This document shows positions 1-5,606 of a DNA stretch of 7,565 bases, one piece after another. The stretch lies in NCBI GenBank assembly GCA_051650305.1, contig JBOFIT010000105.1, positions 1-7,565 of the forward strand. Direction: 5' to 3'. The notes beneath the pieces are model-generated. The model was not told where the DNA came from. It worked only from the letters and a program-made list of their open reading frames with translations, and ran no database searches. The first letter of the stretch is position 1; each line of letters begins with the position of its first letter. This stretch comes from JBOFDK01 sp051650305. GTDB lineage: Bacteria; Bacillota; Clostridia; Lachnospirales; Cellulosilyticaceae. The position numbers and the translations under genes were made by a program.

Positions 1-7
1 AATAATA

Positions 8-16
8 TGGTATACT
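8..16 (+). promoter_or_regulatory. Extended -10 promoter element for the metallopeptidase gene
   Basis: TGG followed by TATACT matches an extended -10 (TGnTATAAT) with one mismatch. Transcription would start near 22-24, leaving a short leader before the ATG at 51. The matching -35 would lie just outside the window, so the promoter cannot be confirmed. If it is real, the upstream GTG at 18 would sit at or before the transcription start and could not be the start codon. Confidence 0.4.
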
Positions 17-39
17 AGTGCTACTAGCCCCTACAGATT

Positions 40-43
40 GGAG
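40..43 (+). promoter_or_regulatory. Ribosome binding site deciding the metallopeptidase start
   Basis: GGAG lies 7 bases before the ATG at 51. The alternative GTG at 18 has no purine-rich site upstream within the window, so the ATG at 51 is preferred. Confidence 0.6.
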
Positions 44-50
44 ACATAGT

Positions 51-704
51 ATGCAACTAACCTTAGAGAATCAAACTTTTGTTTTTAATGTAGAATATTC
101 AAAGCGTAAGAAATTCTACTTACACATAAGCCCTGAAGGCCATATCACCGTAAAAGCACCTTCTAAAAGCACTGAAGAAGAAGTACTCGATTTTGTCACT
201 TCTCAGAAAAAAACTTTATTAGAAGATGAAAAGCAGCGTAATAGCCGAAAAACCATTCATCGTGATAAATCCTATGATGAAGAAGCACATTTTCTTTATC
301 TAGGGAAGGCTTGTACCTTAAATCAACTTCTACCGGAAGTCCCTGAGGGTGAAGATGCCATTCAGGAAGCTCTGAAAAAATTCTATACCGCTCAGACAAA
401 AGTTTATATCAAGCAAAATCTTAAACGTATGGAAAAACTCATGGGAGTCAAAGCCAAAAGTACGACGATTGTAGACTCACCTCGTACTTGGGGAACATGT
501 AACAATCACAAGGAATTGACTTTCAACTACCGACTGTCTATGGCACCACCTTCAGTCATTGATTACGTCATCATCCATGAGCTTTGCCACTTACTTCACT
601 TGAATCATGACCGCTCTTTCTGGCGTAAAGTAGGTATGTACGATACGGATTATAAAAAACATGAGGCCTACCTTGCTCGCGTAGGTGGAGTTATGACTAT
701 TTAG
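51..704 (+). CDS. YgjP-type (DUF45/M48-like) zinc metallopeptidase
   Basis: Predicted soluble zinc-dependent peptidase of the YgjP/DUF45 group, related to SprT and WSS1 proteases. Its 217 residues are near the usual family length. The zinc site is HELCHLLHLNH at about residues 176-186: two histidines and the catalytic glutamate form HExxH, and a third histidine follows six residues later. Upstream, the family's conserved arginine-tryptophan-glycine segment appears as PRTWGTC (about 144-150), then an asparagine-tyrosine pair and the hydrophobic strand leading into the HELCH helix. A conserved FW pair follows the zinc site. There is no signal peptide or membrane helix, so it should be cytoplasmic. 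The reading frame is open back to a GTG at 18, but the ATG at 51 has the ribosome binding site and lies downstream of the likely promoter. The gene stands alone, ending in its own terminator. The physiological substrate of bacterial YgjP proteins is not settled. Family assignment is secure. Confidence 0.93.
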   Translation: MQLTLENQTFVFNVEYSKRKKFYLHISPEGHITVKAPSKSTEEEVLDFVTSQKKTLLEDEKQRNSRKTIHRDKSYDEEAHFLYLGKACTLNQLLPEVPEGEDAIQEALKKFYTAQTKVYIKQNLKRMEKLMGVKAKSTTIVDSPRTWGTCNNHKELTFNYRLSMAPPSVIDYVIIHELCHLLHLNHDRSFWRKVGMYDTDYKKHEAYLARVGGVMTI

Positions 705-720
705 TCATGGCTCCTTTTTT
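687..720 (+). terminator. Intrinsic terminator overlapping the metallopeptidase stop codon
   Basis: A 12-pair stem (687-698 with 703-714, two of the pairs G-U) has a four-base loop ATTT and is followed at once by six T residues (715-720). The stop codon TAG at 702-704 lies at the loop and in the 3' arm, so the last four codons form the 5' arm. It separates this gene from the envelope-stress operon. Confidence 0.85.
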
Positions 721-753
721 ATTGGTATGCTTTATTATTTTTAGCTGTATCGC

Positions 754-788
754 TTGATAATATTAGAATTTTAATGTTATTATATAAT
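754..788 (+). promoter_or_regulatory. Sigma-A-like promoter of the three-gene psp operon
   Basis: TTGATA at 754-759 (five of six to the -35 consensus) is followed after 18 bases by TATTAT at 778-783 (five of six to the -10). A perfect TATAAT overlaps it at 783-788 but is 23 bases from TTGATA, so it would need another -35. No sigma-54 type -24/-12 pair is visible, so PspF-style control is unlikely. An imperfect inverted repeat (757-765 with 772-780, eight of nine positions) fills the spacer and could be an operator, though A+T-rich sequence makes such repeats common. Confidence 0.5.
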
Positions 789-820
789 TATCTAAATCTT
801 TTATCTTTAGGAGGTATTTA

Positions 821-1237
821 ATGGATAGTTCTTCAAAAAAACAACCATCTGATAGTAGCTTGTCAAATAGTAGTAGTTTAAAATACTTTCTCTTTGGCTT
901 AGTTTTAACTGCATTAGGTGTGTATATGATTTTTCAAACAACATCTGTCACTGCTAGTTGGTACACATGGCATATGGGGTCTTTTTCTGTGCCTAGTGGT
1001 CTTGTGACGGTTCCACTTCTCGTAGGTATAGGTATCTTGTTTTATAATTCTGATTCCTTCCTCGGAAAGTTCGTCGTTTTCTTAGGTGTTGCTATCATTT
1101 TACTTACCATCATCATGAGTGTGAGGATTGTTTTTAGAAGTACTAGTCTCTATAACTATATCCTTATGTTCGGTTCTGTCTTGGCTGGTCTAGGCCTTAT
1201 GACCAAAGGATTATTTCCCCCTAAAAAGAAAAATTAA
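821..1237 (+). CDS. Four-helix membrane protein of a psp operon, possibly LiaI/LiaF-TM-like
   Basis: A 138-residue integral membrane protein that I cannot name. The first 20 residues are serine-rich and hydrophilic. Four hydrophobic segments follow at about 22-39, 58-75, 83-104 and 111-131, and the tail PPKKKN is basic, suggesting a cytoplasmic C-terminus. The glycine-rich pattern of the first two and last helices (GLVLTALGVY, PLLVGIGILF, LAGLGL) resembles the small LiaI/LiaF-type transmembrane domains found beside PspA homologues in Gram-positive bacteria. That is a resemblance by eye, not a demonstrated homology. An AGGAGG ribosome binding site (809-814) lies 6 bases before the ATG. It is the first gene of an operon with pspA, whose start is 26 bases after this stop. 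By position it is a candidate membrane anchor or sensor for PspA. Confidence 0.85.
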   Translation: MDSSSKKQPSDSSLSNSSSLKYFLFGLVLTALGVYMIFQTTSVTASWYTWHMGSFSVPSGLVTVPLLVGIGILFYNSDSFLGKFVVFLGVAIILLTIIMSVRIVFRSTSLYNYILMFGSVLAGLGLMTKGLFPPKKKN

Positions 1238-1263
1238 ATGATAATCAAAGGAGTGTATGAAGT

Positions 1264-1941
1264 ATGTCTATTTTTGGAAGAATCGGAGATTTATTTAAAG
1301 CAAATGTAAATGATATGTTAGACAAAGCTGAAGATCCTGAAAAAATGATCAAACAATCTATCATTGATATGGAGAAACAAGTAACACAAGCTACACAAGC
1401 ACTTGGGCAAGCAATGGCAAGTGAGAAAGCTGCGCTCAATACGTTAGAAAAAGCAAAAGCTACATCAGCTGAGTGGGAAGAAAAAGCAAAAATGGCACTT
1501 AAAGCTGGCAATCAAGAGCTTGCTAAAAAAGCTCTTGAAGGCAAAGTATCTGCCGACCAAAACATCAGTGCATTCCAGACTTCATACGATACAATGCACA
1601 GCCAAGTTGTAGAACTCCGCTCACGCGTAGAAACACTTCGTGCAAAACTCGAAGAAGCACGTTCTCAACAAAATATCCTCATCGCTCGTGCACGTACTGC
1701 AGAAGCTCAAAAAGACATTGCTCAAGCTATTAGTGGTACAGACAGCTCTAGCGCCTTCTCTAAACTTGAAAAAATGGAACGCAAAATCGAAGAAAAAGAA
1801 GCTCAAGCCCAAGCTTTCAGTGATATCTCTGGTGATACAACTTTTGCCAAAGATGAGTTCAAAGAACTTGAAAAAAGCAGTGCTGTTGATGCTGAATTTG
1901 CACGTTTAATGCAAGAAATGAATACTGATTCTACAAACTAA
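1264..1941 (+). CDS. pspA: PspA/IM30 (LiaH-like) envelope-stress coiled-coil protein
   Basis: Phage-shock protein A family member, a cytoplasmic protein that binds damaged inner membrane and polymerises into ESCRT-III-like assemblies. At 225 residues it has the usual family length. The N-terminus is the conserved amphipathic helix leading into the diagnostic segment with KANVNDMLDKAEDPEKM (about residues 13-29). The rest, about 30-215, is almost entirely charged, alanine- and glutamate-rich helix typical of PspA coiled coils. There is no membrane helix. The ribosome binding site AAAGGAG (1247-1253) is 10 bases from the ATG. An ATG at 1257 is in another frame and is not used. The gene sits between two membrane-protein genes in one apparent operon, 11 bases before the downstream gene, which suggests they supply its partners. 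There is no pspF, pspB or pspC, so this is not the proteobacterial Psp layout. Confidence 0.96.
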   Translation: MSIFGRIGDLFKANVNDMLDKAEDPEKMIKQSIIDMEKQVTQATQALGQAMASEKAALNTLEKAKATSAEWEEKAKMALKAGNQELAKKALEGKVSADQNISAFQTSYDTMHSQVVELRSRVETLRAKLEEARSQQNILIARARTAEAQKDIAQAISGTDSSSAFSKLEKMERKIEEKEAQAQAFSDISGDTTFAKDEFKELEKSSAVDAEFARLMQEMNTDSTN

Positions 1942-1952
1942 GAGGTGCTAAA

Positions 1953-2720
1953 ATGAATATACTTATTTTTCTTGTTGTCCTAGTAGGCTGTGGGGGCTAT
2001 GTCTTCTATGCCTTCAAAAAAGCTGATGAAAAAAGCTTAGATATTAGTTATATGCAAACCTCTTCCCTAAAAGATGCGATTGATATTTTAAACGATATGT
2101 CTTTTAGCGATCCTAATTATCGCCACTATGCAGAAATCAAAGTAACGGCTCATAGCGACCGTTCCATTACTGCTCCTTTTAGTGGGCAAAACGTCGTTTA
2201 CTATACCAATGAATGTTTCTCTGTGACCCAAGAAACAAAAGTTACATATGATAGCAATAACAAGCGTCACACACGTACTGTAAAGGTTGAGCACGAGCTC
2301 GCTAGTGATGCTAGTTCCACTCCTTTATGGATCAAAGATAATAGTGTGAGTACACCTATCTATCTAGACCTTCAAAGTTTTGATAGTCATGTGGAACTCA
2401 CACAAGGATGTGACCGCTTCGAACAAAAAAATTCGCAGTTTGCACGTACCCACTTTACGGACTTCCGTGGTGGCTCTGACTTCCTTGGTTTTAGATTAAA
2501 AGAATCTATCCTAAGAGAATCTCAACCACTGTATATCCTTGGCGAACTCTACAAAATGGGTAATGAGCTTTATTTTGGTAAGGCACATCAAGCAGGTAAG
2601 ACTTCGCTTCTTTCTGTCAAATCTGAAGATCAGATTCTAGAAGATGTGAAAAAACAAAAAACAATGGCTATTGTTAAGGCTGTTGGCGTAGCTATCTTAG
2701 CGCTTATTTTTATCCTTTAA
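1953..2720 (+). CDS. Membrane-anchored GIDE/BAM-domain protein, bacterial relative of MUL1/MAPL without RING
   Basis: A 255-residue protein with one hydrophobic helix at each end (about 2-20 and 237-255) flanking a soluble domain. This is the arrangement of the GIDE or BAM (beside-a-membrane) domain, known from the mitochondrial E3 ligase MUL1/MAPL and from many prokaryotic proteins. Features seen include a region that brings covalent-looking surface strands around APFSGQNVVYYTNE (about 74-87), a lysine/arginine-rich KVTYDSNNKRHTRTVKVEHE stretch (about 97-116), and a YILGELYKMGNELYFGK motif (about 194-210) typical of the C-terminal part of the domain. The RING finger of the eukaryotic ligases is absent, since the protein stops directly after the second helix. 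No ubiquitin-ligase activity should therefore be assumed. It starts 11 bases after pspA, with an AAGAGGTG ribosome binding site, and ends at a terminator. A role in membrane-stress response is inferred from the operon. Confidence 0.82.
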   Translation: MNILIFLVVLVGCGGYVFYAFKKADEKSLDISYMQTSSLKDAIDILNDMSFSDPNYRHYAEIKVTAHSDRSITAPFSGQNVVYYTNECFSVTQETKVTYDSNNKRHTRTVKVEHELASDASSTPLWIKDNSVSTPIYLDLQSFDSHVELTQGCDRFEQKNSQFARTHFTDFRGGSDFLGFRLKESILRESQPLYILGELYKMGNELYFGKAHQAGKTSLLSVKSEDQILEDVKKQKTMAIVKAVGVAILALIFIL

Positions 2721-2727
2721 AAACTTA

Positions 2728-2774
2728 AAAAAGCATTGCACTCTCCCCTCATGAGGTAGATTGCAATGCTTTTT
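2728..2774. terminator. Bidirectional intrinsic terminator between the psp operon and yjdM
   Basis: A perfect 13-pair stem (2728-2740 with 2762-2774) reads AAAAAGCATTGCA on one side and its complement on the other, giving a T tract in both directions. The 21-base loop contains a smaller inverted repeat (CCTCATGAGG, 2747-2756). It lies 7 bases after the psp operon stop and 6 bases after the yjdM stop on the other strand, and serves both convergent units. Confidence 0.9.
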
Positions 2775-2780
2775 ATTGTA

Positions 2781-3125
2781 TTATGCTTTTTTTACTACTG
2801 AAGACTTAAGCTTCATCGCACCAAAGCCATCGATTTTACAGTCGATATCATGACCATCTTGTGCATCATAAATCAGACGGATATTCTTTACTTTTGTACC
2901 GATTTTGATAGAAGATGAACTACCTTTTACTTTTAGGTCTTTAACAACTGTTACGCTGTCGCCGTCTTGTAGGACGTTACCATTTACATCTTTAATTACA
3001 TTTTCGTCTTCCGAAGCTTCTGCTGATTGACTCCACTCATGTGCACACTCTGGGCATACATATAAGCTTCCATCTTCATAAGTGTATTCTGAACCACATT
3101 TTGGGCAGTTTGGTAAATGTTCCAT
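2781..3125 (-). CDS. yjdM: YjdM/PhnA-family zinc-ribbon protein
   Basis: A small protein of 114 residues, the usual YjdM length. The N-terminus is a zinc ribbon with two CxxC pairs (cysteines 7, 10, 24 and 27, in CPKC and CPEC). Residues from about 42 to 114 form the conserved PhnA C-terminal domain, ending in the diagnostic CKIDGFGAMKLKSSVVKK. The family was once called alkylphosphonate utilisation protein PhnA, but that name came from its location near phosphonate genes in Escherichia coli and it is not needed for phosphonate use. Its real function is unknown. No phosphonate genes are nearby here. AGGAGG lies about 8 bases before the ATG. It is a single-gene unit with its own promoter and the shared bidirectional terminator. 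Confidence 0.95.
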   Translation of the reverse strand: MEHLPNCPKCGSEYTYEDGSLYVCPECAHEWSQSAEASEDENVIKDVNGNVLQDGDSVTVVKDLKVKGSSSSIKIGTKVKNIRLIYDAQDGHDIDCKIDGFGAMKLKSSVVKKA

Positions 3126-3189
3126 TTTATAATCCTCCTAGTAATCGCTAGTACTTATTTTATATTATTTTTTACGTTATGCATGGTCT

Positions 3190-3218
3190 ATACTATCATA
3201 GTCTGTACGAATTGACAA
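3190..3218 (-). promoter_or_regulatory. Candidate yjdM promoter
   Basis: Reading the minus strand, TTGTCA (3218-3213, five of six to the -35) is followed after exactly 17 bases by TAGTAT (3195-3190, four of six to the -10). Transcription would start near 3183, leaving a leader of about 58 bases before the yjdM ATG. The -10 is weak, and A+T-rich sequence nearer the gene offers other possibilities. Confidence 0.4.
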
Positions 3219-3261
3219 ATTTTCATGTCTACACGCGCTATCAGACAATATTTTCTTTTAC

Positions 3262-3298
3262 AAAAAAAGAAGACACTGTCGGGTAGTTAGTGTCTTCT
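3262..3298 (-). terminator. Intrinsic terminator of the minus-strand operon
   Basis: A perfect ten-pair stem (AGAAGACACT, 3268-3277, with AGTGTCTTCT, 3289-3298) and an 11-base loop are followed, on the minus strand, by a run of T residues (complement of the A run at 3262-3268). On the plus strand there is no T tract after the stem, so it works for leftward transcripts. It lies about 270 bases beyond the last gene of the minus-strand operon and would give that messenger a long 3' UTR. Confidence 0.85.
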
Positions 3299-3351
3299 CA
3301 TCATTTATCGTGTATTTAATTTTACTTCTTTATTGCTTATTAGATATATAT

Positions 3352-3357
3352 TATAAT
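3352..3357 (+). promoter_or_regulatory. Candidate -10 box for a plus-strand small RNA
   Basis: A perfect TATAAT would start transcription near 3364. The best -35 at 17 bases is only TTTATT (3329-3334), so the match rests on the -10 alone in A+T-rich sequence. It gains weight only because a plus-strand terminator lies downstream with no protein gene between. Confidence 0.25.
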
Positions 3358-3363
3358 TTGTCC

Positions 3364-3572
3364 GTTTATACTGTAATAAGGGGTAATTTATTTTTCTCTA
3401 TATTATCTTATGCATATATCTTATGTCGCAATGCTAAAGACTATCATTTCGGGGTATAGCCTTTGCTGATGTCAATCATTCTACACATTCTCTCTGTTCG
3501 AGGCCTTCTCTATCTTTTAGGCCTCTCACAATTATAGTCACTCTACAACCCGTTGTCTATAATTGTTTTTAT
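3364..3572 (+). ncRNA. Possible small structured RNA, plus strand
   Basis: A hypothetical transcript of about 205 bases from the TATAAT box to the plus-strand terminator. It would contain the hairpin at 3433-3466, the perfect GAGGCCT/AGGCCTC hairpin at 3500-3525, and the terminator stem at 3528-3566. I do not recognise a known family such as 6S RNA, SRP RNA, tmRNA, T-box or a tRNA. It would be antisense to the 3' UTR of the minus-strand operon. The main evidence is the otherwise orphan plus-strand terminator. The 5' end is a guess. Confidence 0.3.
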
Positions 3573-3575
3573 TTT
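3528..3575 (+). terminator. Plus-strand intrinsic terminator without an obvious gene
   Basis: A perfect ten-pair stem ACAATTATAG/CTATAATTGT (3528-3537 with 3557-3566) encloses a smaller perfect hairpin ACAAC/GTTGT (3545-3549 with 3552-3556) and is followed on the plus strand by TTTTATTTT. On the minus strand no T tract follows, so it would not stop the adjacent operon, whose last stop codon (3569-3571) lies within the T-rich part. No plus-strand gene precedes it. Confidence 0.65.
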
Positions 3576-4246
3576 AACAAAAGTTCTAAATACATGTATT
3601 CGCCTCGTCTTGTAACAGCACCCTCTTCAATAGGGATTGGTGTCTTAAATAAAGGTCCATCAATAACTGTGGTATGGAATTCTCCAGCCTCTCCACACGG
3701 ATCTACACCTCTTGCTTCTAGTTCTTCGATATACGCTTTTGTAAGGACACGCCCTAAGTCTTCTTCTTTCATCCCTTTATTAAGATTGATGGTCACAATC
3801 TTAGTCACAAATCCAAGCTCTACGAATTGATCCACAACCTCTCTATGGCCCATCTCCCATAATGGCATACCAAGACCTAAGCCGACGCTATCTGTCACGC
3901 GCTCATGCCAACACTCATGGGTCGGTACATCGATATCGCCTGTCACAAGTACTTCTGCCCCTTTAGCCTTTGCATCCTTCAATAAACCTACAAACACTTC
4001 TTCATAACCTTCCCAGCTTGCACATCCTATATGAAGTGTGGTGCCGATAGCTTCTGCCTGTGCTTGTAGTAGACGTTCAGATAGCCCATGGGATCTAGAC
4101 CTCTTACCTTCTTCTTCCATCATCGAGATAATCCCTACCAATTCTCCTTCTTGCATCGCTTTATACAAAGCTAAAGAACTGTCTTTTCCTCCACTATAAG
4201 ATGCGATAAACTTCTTACCTACTGCGCCTGTCTGCCAATTTTTCAT
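3569..4246 (-). CDS. DUF71/Dph6-like PP-loop ATP pyrophosphatase
   Basis: A 225-residue member of the DUF71/COG2102 family of adenine nucleotide alpha hydrolases. The PP-loop SGGKDSS lies at residues 18-24 and binds ATP, typically to adenylate a substrate. The family's GDID segment (103-106), an HECWHERV stretch (about 110-117) and the C-terminal DPCGEAGEFHTTVIDGP motif (about 182-198) are all present, so it should be active. In archaea and eukaryotes Dph6 makes diphthamide, but bacteria lack that modification, and some bacterial DUF71 groups have been predicted to act in B12 salvage. Here it follows two B12-binding radical SAM genes by 40 bases, which suits such a link. An in-frame ATG at 4276 has no ribosome binding site, whereas the chosen ATG has AAGAGGA 6 bases upstream. 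Family is certain; substrate is unknown. Confidence 0.92.
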   Translation of the reverse strand: MKNWQTGAVGKKFIASYSGGKDSSLALYKAMQEGELVGIISMMEEEGKRSRSHGLSERLLQAQAEAIGTTLHIGCASWEGYEEVFVGLLKDAKAKGAEVLVTGDIDVPTHECWHERVTDSVGLGLGMPLWEMGHREVVDQFVELGFVTKIVTINLNKGMKEEDLGRVLTKAYIEELEARGVDPCGEAGEFHTTVIDGPLFKTPIPIEEGAVTRRGEYMYLELLLK

Positions 4247-4252
4247 CGTTAT

Positions 4253-4259
4253 TCCTCTT
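4253..4259 (-). promoter_or_regulatory. Ribosome binding site deciding the DUF71 gene start
   Basis: AAGAGGA on the minus strand sits 6 bases before the ATG at 4246. The longer ORF starting at 4276 has no such site and would add only ten charged residues not typical of the family. Confidence 0.7.
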
Positions 4260-4286
4260 TTCTCTGCTTCTATCATTCAAGTCGTG

Positions 4287-5606
4287 TTAAATAATATTCG
4301 GTGTGATACCCCTTTTGATTTGATATCTATAAAATAAATTAATATAAAGGTAGAAAAGCCCTCTGTGTGGTCTTTCTAAGAAACCTCTATGACCTATTGT
4401 CCTTTTAAGGATACTTTTATAGGCGAATACTTTGTTGTAAAGTGCCCAGTATTCTTCGGTCAACTCCTGTGGTGTCATATGCTTCGGATAATGCACTGCC
4501 TCAGCTGCATTATAACTATACATATCCGGATTGTAAATACGATCTTCAGCTTTCATCTGATGGTAAAAGGCCGTACCTGGAATAGGCGTCAGTATATAAA
4601 ACCTTGGTACGACGATTTTCATTCGCTCTACGAATGCTGCCGTATCACGAATAGACTGAATCGTATCCCCATCTGCACCTACCACCATCTCCGTAGAAAG
4701 GTCTATGCCTGCTTTACGAATATTGGTGAGTAATCGTTCATAGTCTTCAACTCTTGCCCATACTTTATCCATCGTATCCAAACTTTCTTGGCTAATGCTC
4801 TCTATCCCAAAAGAAAGTGCCATACATCCGCTTTTGGCTATCAGATCAAGTAATTCCTTATCATCTCCAATAGTCACTGTACATTGTGTCGTCCACTTCA
4901 TTTTGAGTGGTCGTATCTTTTCGCACAGTTCTGTAATGTATGCCTTATCTGCAAAGATATTATCATCCAGTAGCAAGAACTGCTTAAAGCCCAGCTCACG
5001 AACGGCACGAATATCTCTCACCACTTCATCTACTGGTCGCTTCAGATACCTCGACTCATAAAGACATGCTACCGAACAAAATGAGCAGGTATTCACACAC
5101 CCACGTCCCGCTTGGACAGGCAAGAAATTACCTATCTTCTTTCCTACTACTAAATCATAGCGTGGTAGAGGTGGATGGTAGGATTCCAGTTTCTTCTTAT
5201 AGATGGGCTTGATGCATCCTGCTTCATAATCCTTAAAGAACTCCCCCCACGTCTCTTCTGAGTCGCCTACAAAAACGGCATCACAATACTTGGTGGCCTC
5301 TTCTGGTAGCAGGCTTACCATATAACCTCCAAGCACTACCGTCTTCCCCATAGCCTTGAACCGCTTGGCTATATCAATGGTACGATGGACGCCATGTCCC
5401 ATAGAGGATATGCCCACAATGGTAGCATCTGTATCCCATGGTATCTCTTCTATGGTCTCATAAATCAGCTCCACATCATAGTTGTCTGGTGTAAGGGCTG
5501 CCAGTAGTGGAAGTGCTAACCCTACAAAATAAAGCCTACTTTTCTTAATAACTTGCCCCCTACTGTCATAAGGCGATGGTTGAATAATAAGTATTTTCTC
5601 TCTCAT
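4287..5606 (-). CDS. B12-binding radical SAM protein (second of a tandem pair)
   Basis: A 439-residue cobalamin-dependent radical SAM enzyme of the COG1032 type. The N-terminal Rossmann-like B12-binding domain covers about residues 3-130, with the conserved VGISS, VVLGGYMVSLLPEEA and VGDSEET segments. The radical SAM core begins with CVNTCSFC, whose cysteines 170, 174 and 177 ligate the 4Fe-4S cluster. LDDN (about 213-216) and the GIES motif (267-270) follow, and TPIPGTAFY marks the end of the core. The C-terminal region (HYPKHMTPQELTEEYW onward) resembles the DUF4070-like tail of hopanoid-type enzymes such as HpnP/HpnR. Such enzymes commonly methylate unactivated carbons or rearrange carbon skeletons. 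The ATG at 5606 overlaps the upstream stop as ATGA and has a GGGGGAG site, so it is preferred over the longer start at 5642. The substrate cannot be read from the sequence. Confidence 0.92.
   Translation of the reverse strand: MREKILIIQPSPYDSRGQVIKKSRLYFVGLALPLLAALTPDNYDVELIYETIEEIPWDTDATIVGISSMGHGVHRTIDIAKRFKAMGKTVVLGGYMVSLLPEEATKYCDAVFVGDSEETWGEFFKDYEAGCIKPIYKKKLESYHPPLPRYDLVVGKKIGNFLPVQAGRGCVNTCSFCSVACLYESRYLKRPVDEVVRDIRAVRELGFKQFLLLDDNIFADKAYITELCEKIRPLKMKWTTQCTVTIGDDKELLDLIAKSGCMALSFGIESISQESLDTMDKVWARVEDYERLLTNIRKAGIDLSTEMVVGADGDTIQSIRDTAAFVERMKIVVPRFYILTPIPGTAFYHQMKAEDRIYNPDMYSYNAAEAVHYPKHMTPQELTEEYWALYNKVFAYKSILKRTIGHRGFLERPHRGLFYLYINLFYRYQIKRGITPNII

Larger units (their letters stand above)
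3126..3568. other. 443-base intergenic region with two terminators and strong hairpins
   Basis: No protein gene of normal size is present. It holds, from left to right, the yjdM ribosome binding site and promoter (to 3218), a minus-strand terminator (3262-3298), a perfect TATAAT on the plus strand (3352-3357), and an imperfect hairpin at 3433-3466 (ten pairs with one bulge and one mismatch). These are followed by a perfect seven-pair inverted repeat GAGGCCT/AGGCCTC (3500-3506 with 3519-3525) and a plus-strand terminator (3528-3575). The two terminators point away from each other, so 3299-3527 is likely transcribed on the minus strand as the 3' UTR of the long operon and perhaps on the plus strand as a small RNA. 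Confidence 0.7.

Noticed and set aside
15..27. Short inverted repeat CTAGT-GCT-ACTAG next to the metallopeptidase -10 box.
   Set aside because: Five base pairs with a three-base loop is too short to call an operator without comparison to relatives.
1640..1909. Open frame of 89 codons inside pspA on the same strand.
   Set aside because: It is a lysine/leucine-rich frame-shifted reading of the PspA coiled-coil codons, with no ribosome binding site.
3212..3245. Perfect plus-strand TTGACA at 3212-3217 as a promoter reading right.
   Set aside because: No acceptable -10 box lies 16-19 bases downstream. The overlapping minus-strand TTGTCA has a better-spaced partner for yjdM.
3366..3475. Minus-strand promoters within the operon 3' UTR (TTGACA at 3475-3470, and a TTGCGA/GATAAT pair).
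   Set aside because: TTGACA has no -10 at the right distance, and the second pair is weak in A+T-rich sequence. A processed or separate 3' UTR RNA cannot be supported from this alone.
3450..3510. tRNA-like fragments: CGGGGTATAGC and GTTCGAGG at roughly tRNA-like distance.
   Set aside because: The 3' half of an acceptor stem (TACCCCG) is missing and the bases around GTTCGAGG do not form a T stem, so this is not a tRNA or a clear remnant.
3594..3830. Open plus-strand frame opposite the DUF71 gene, and similar frames opposite the radical SAM genes.
   Set aside because: These are shadows of well-supported minus-strand genes, lacking ribosome binding sites and recognisable protein features.
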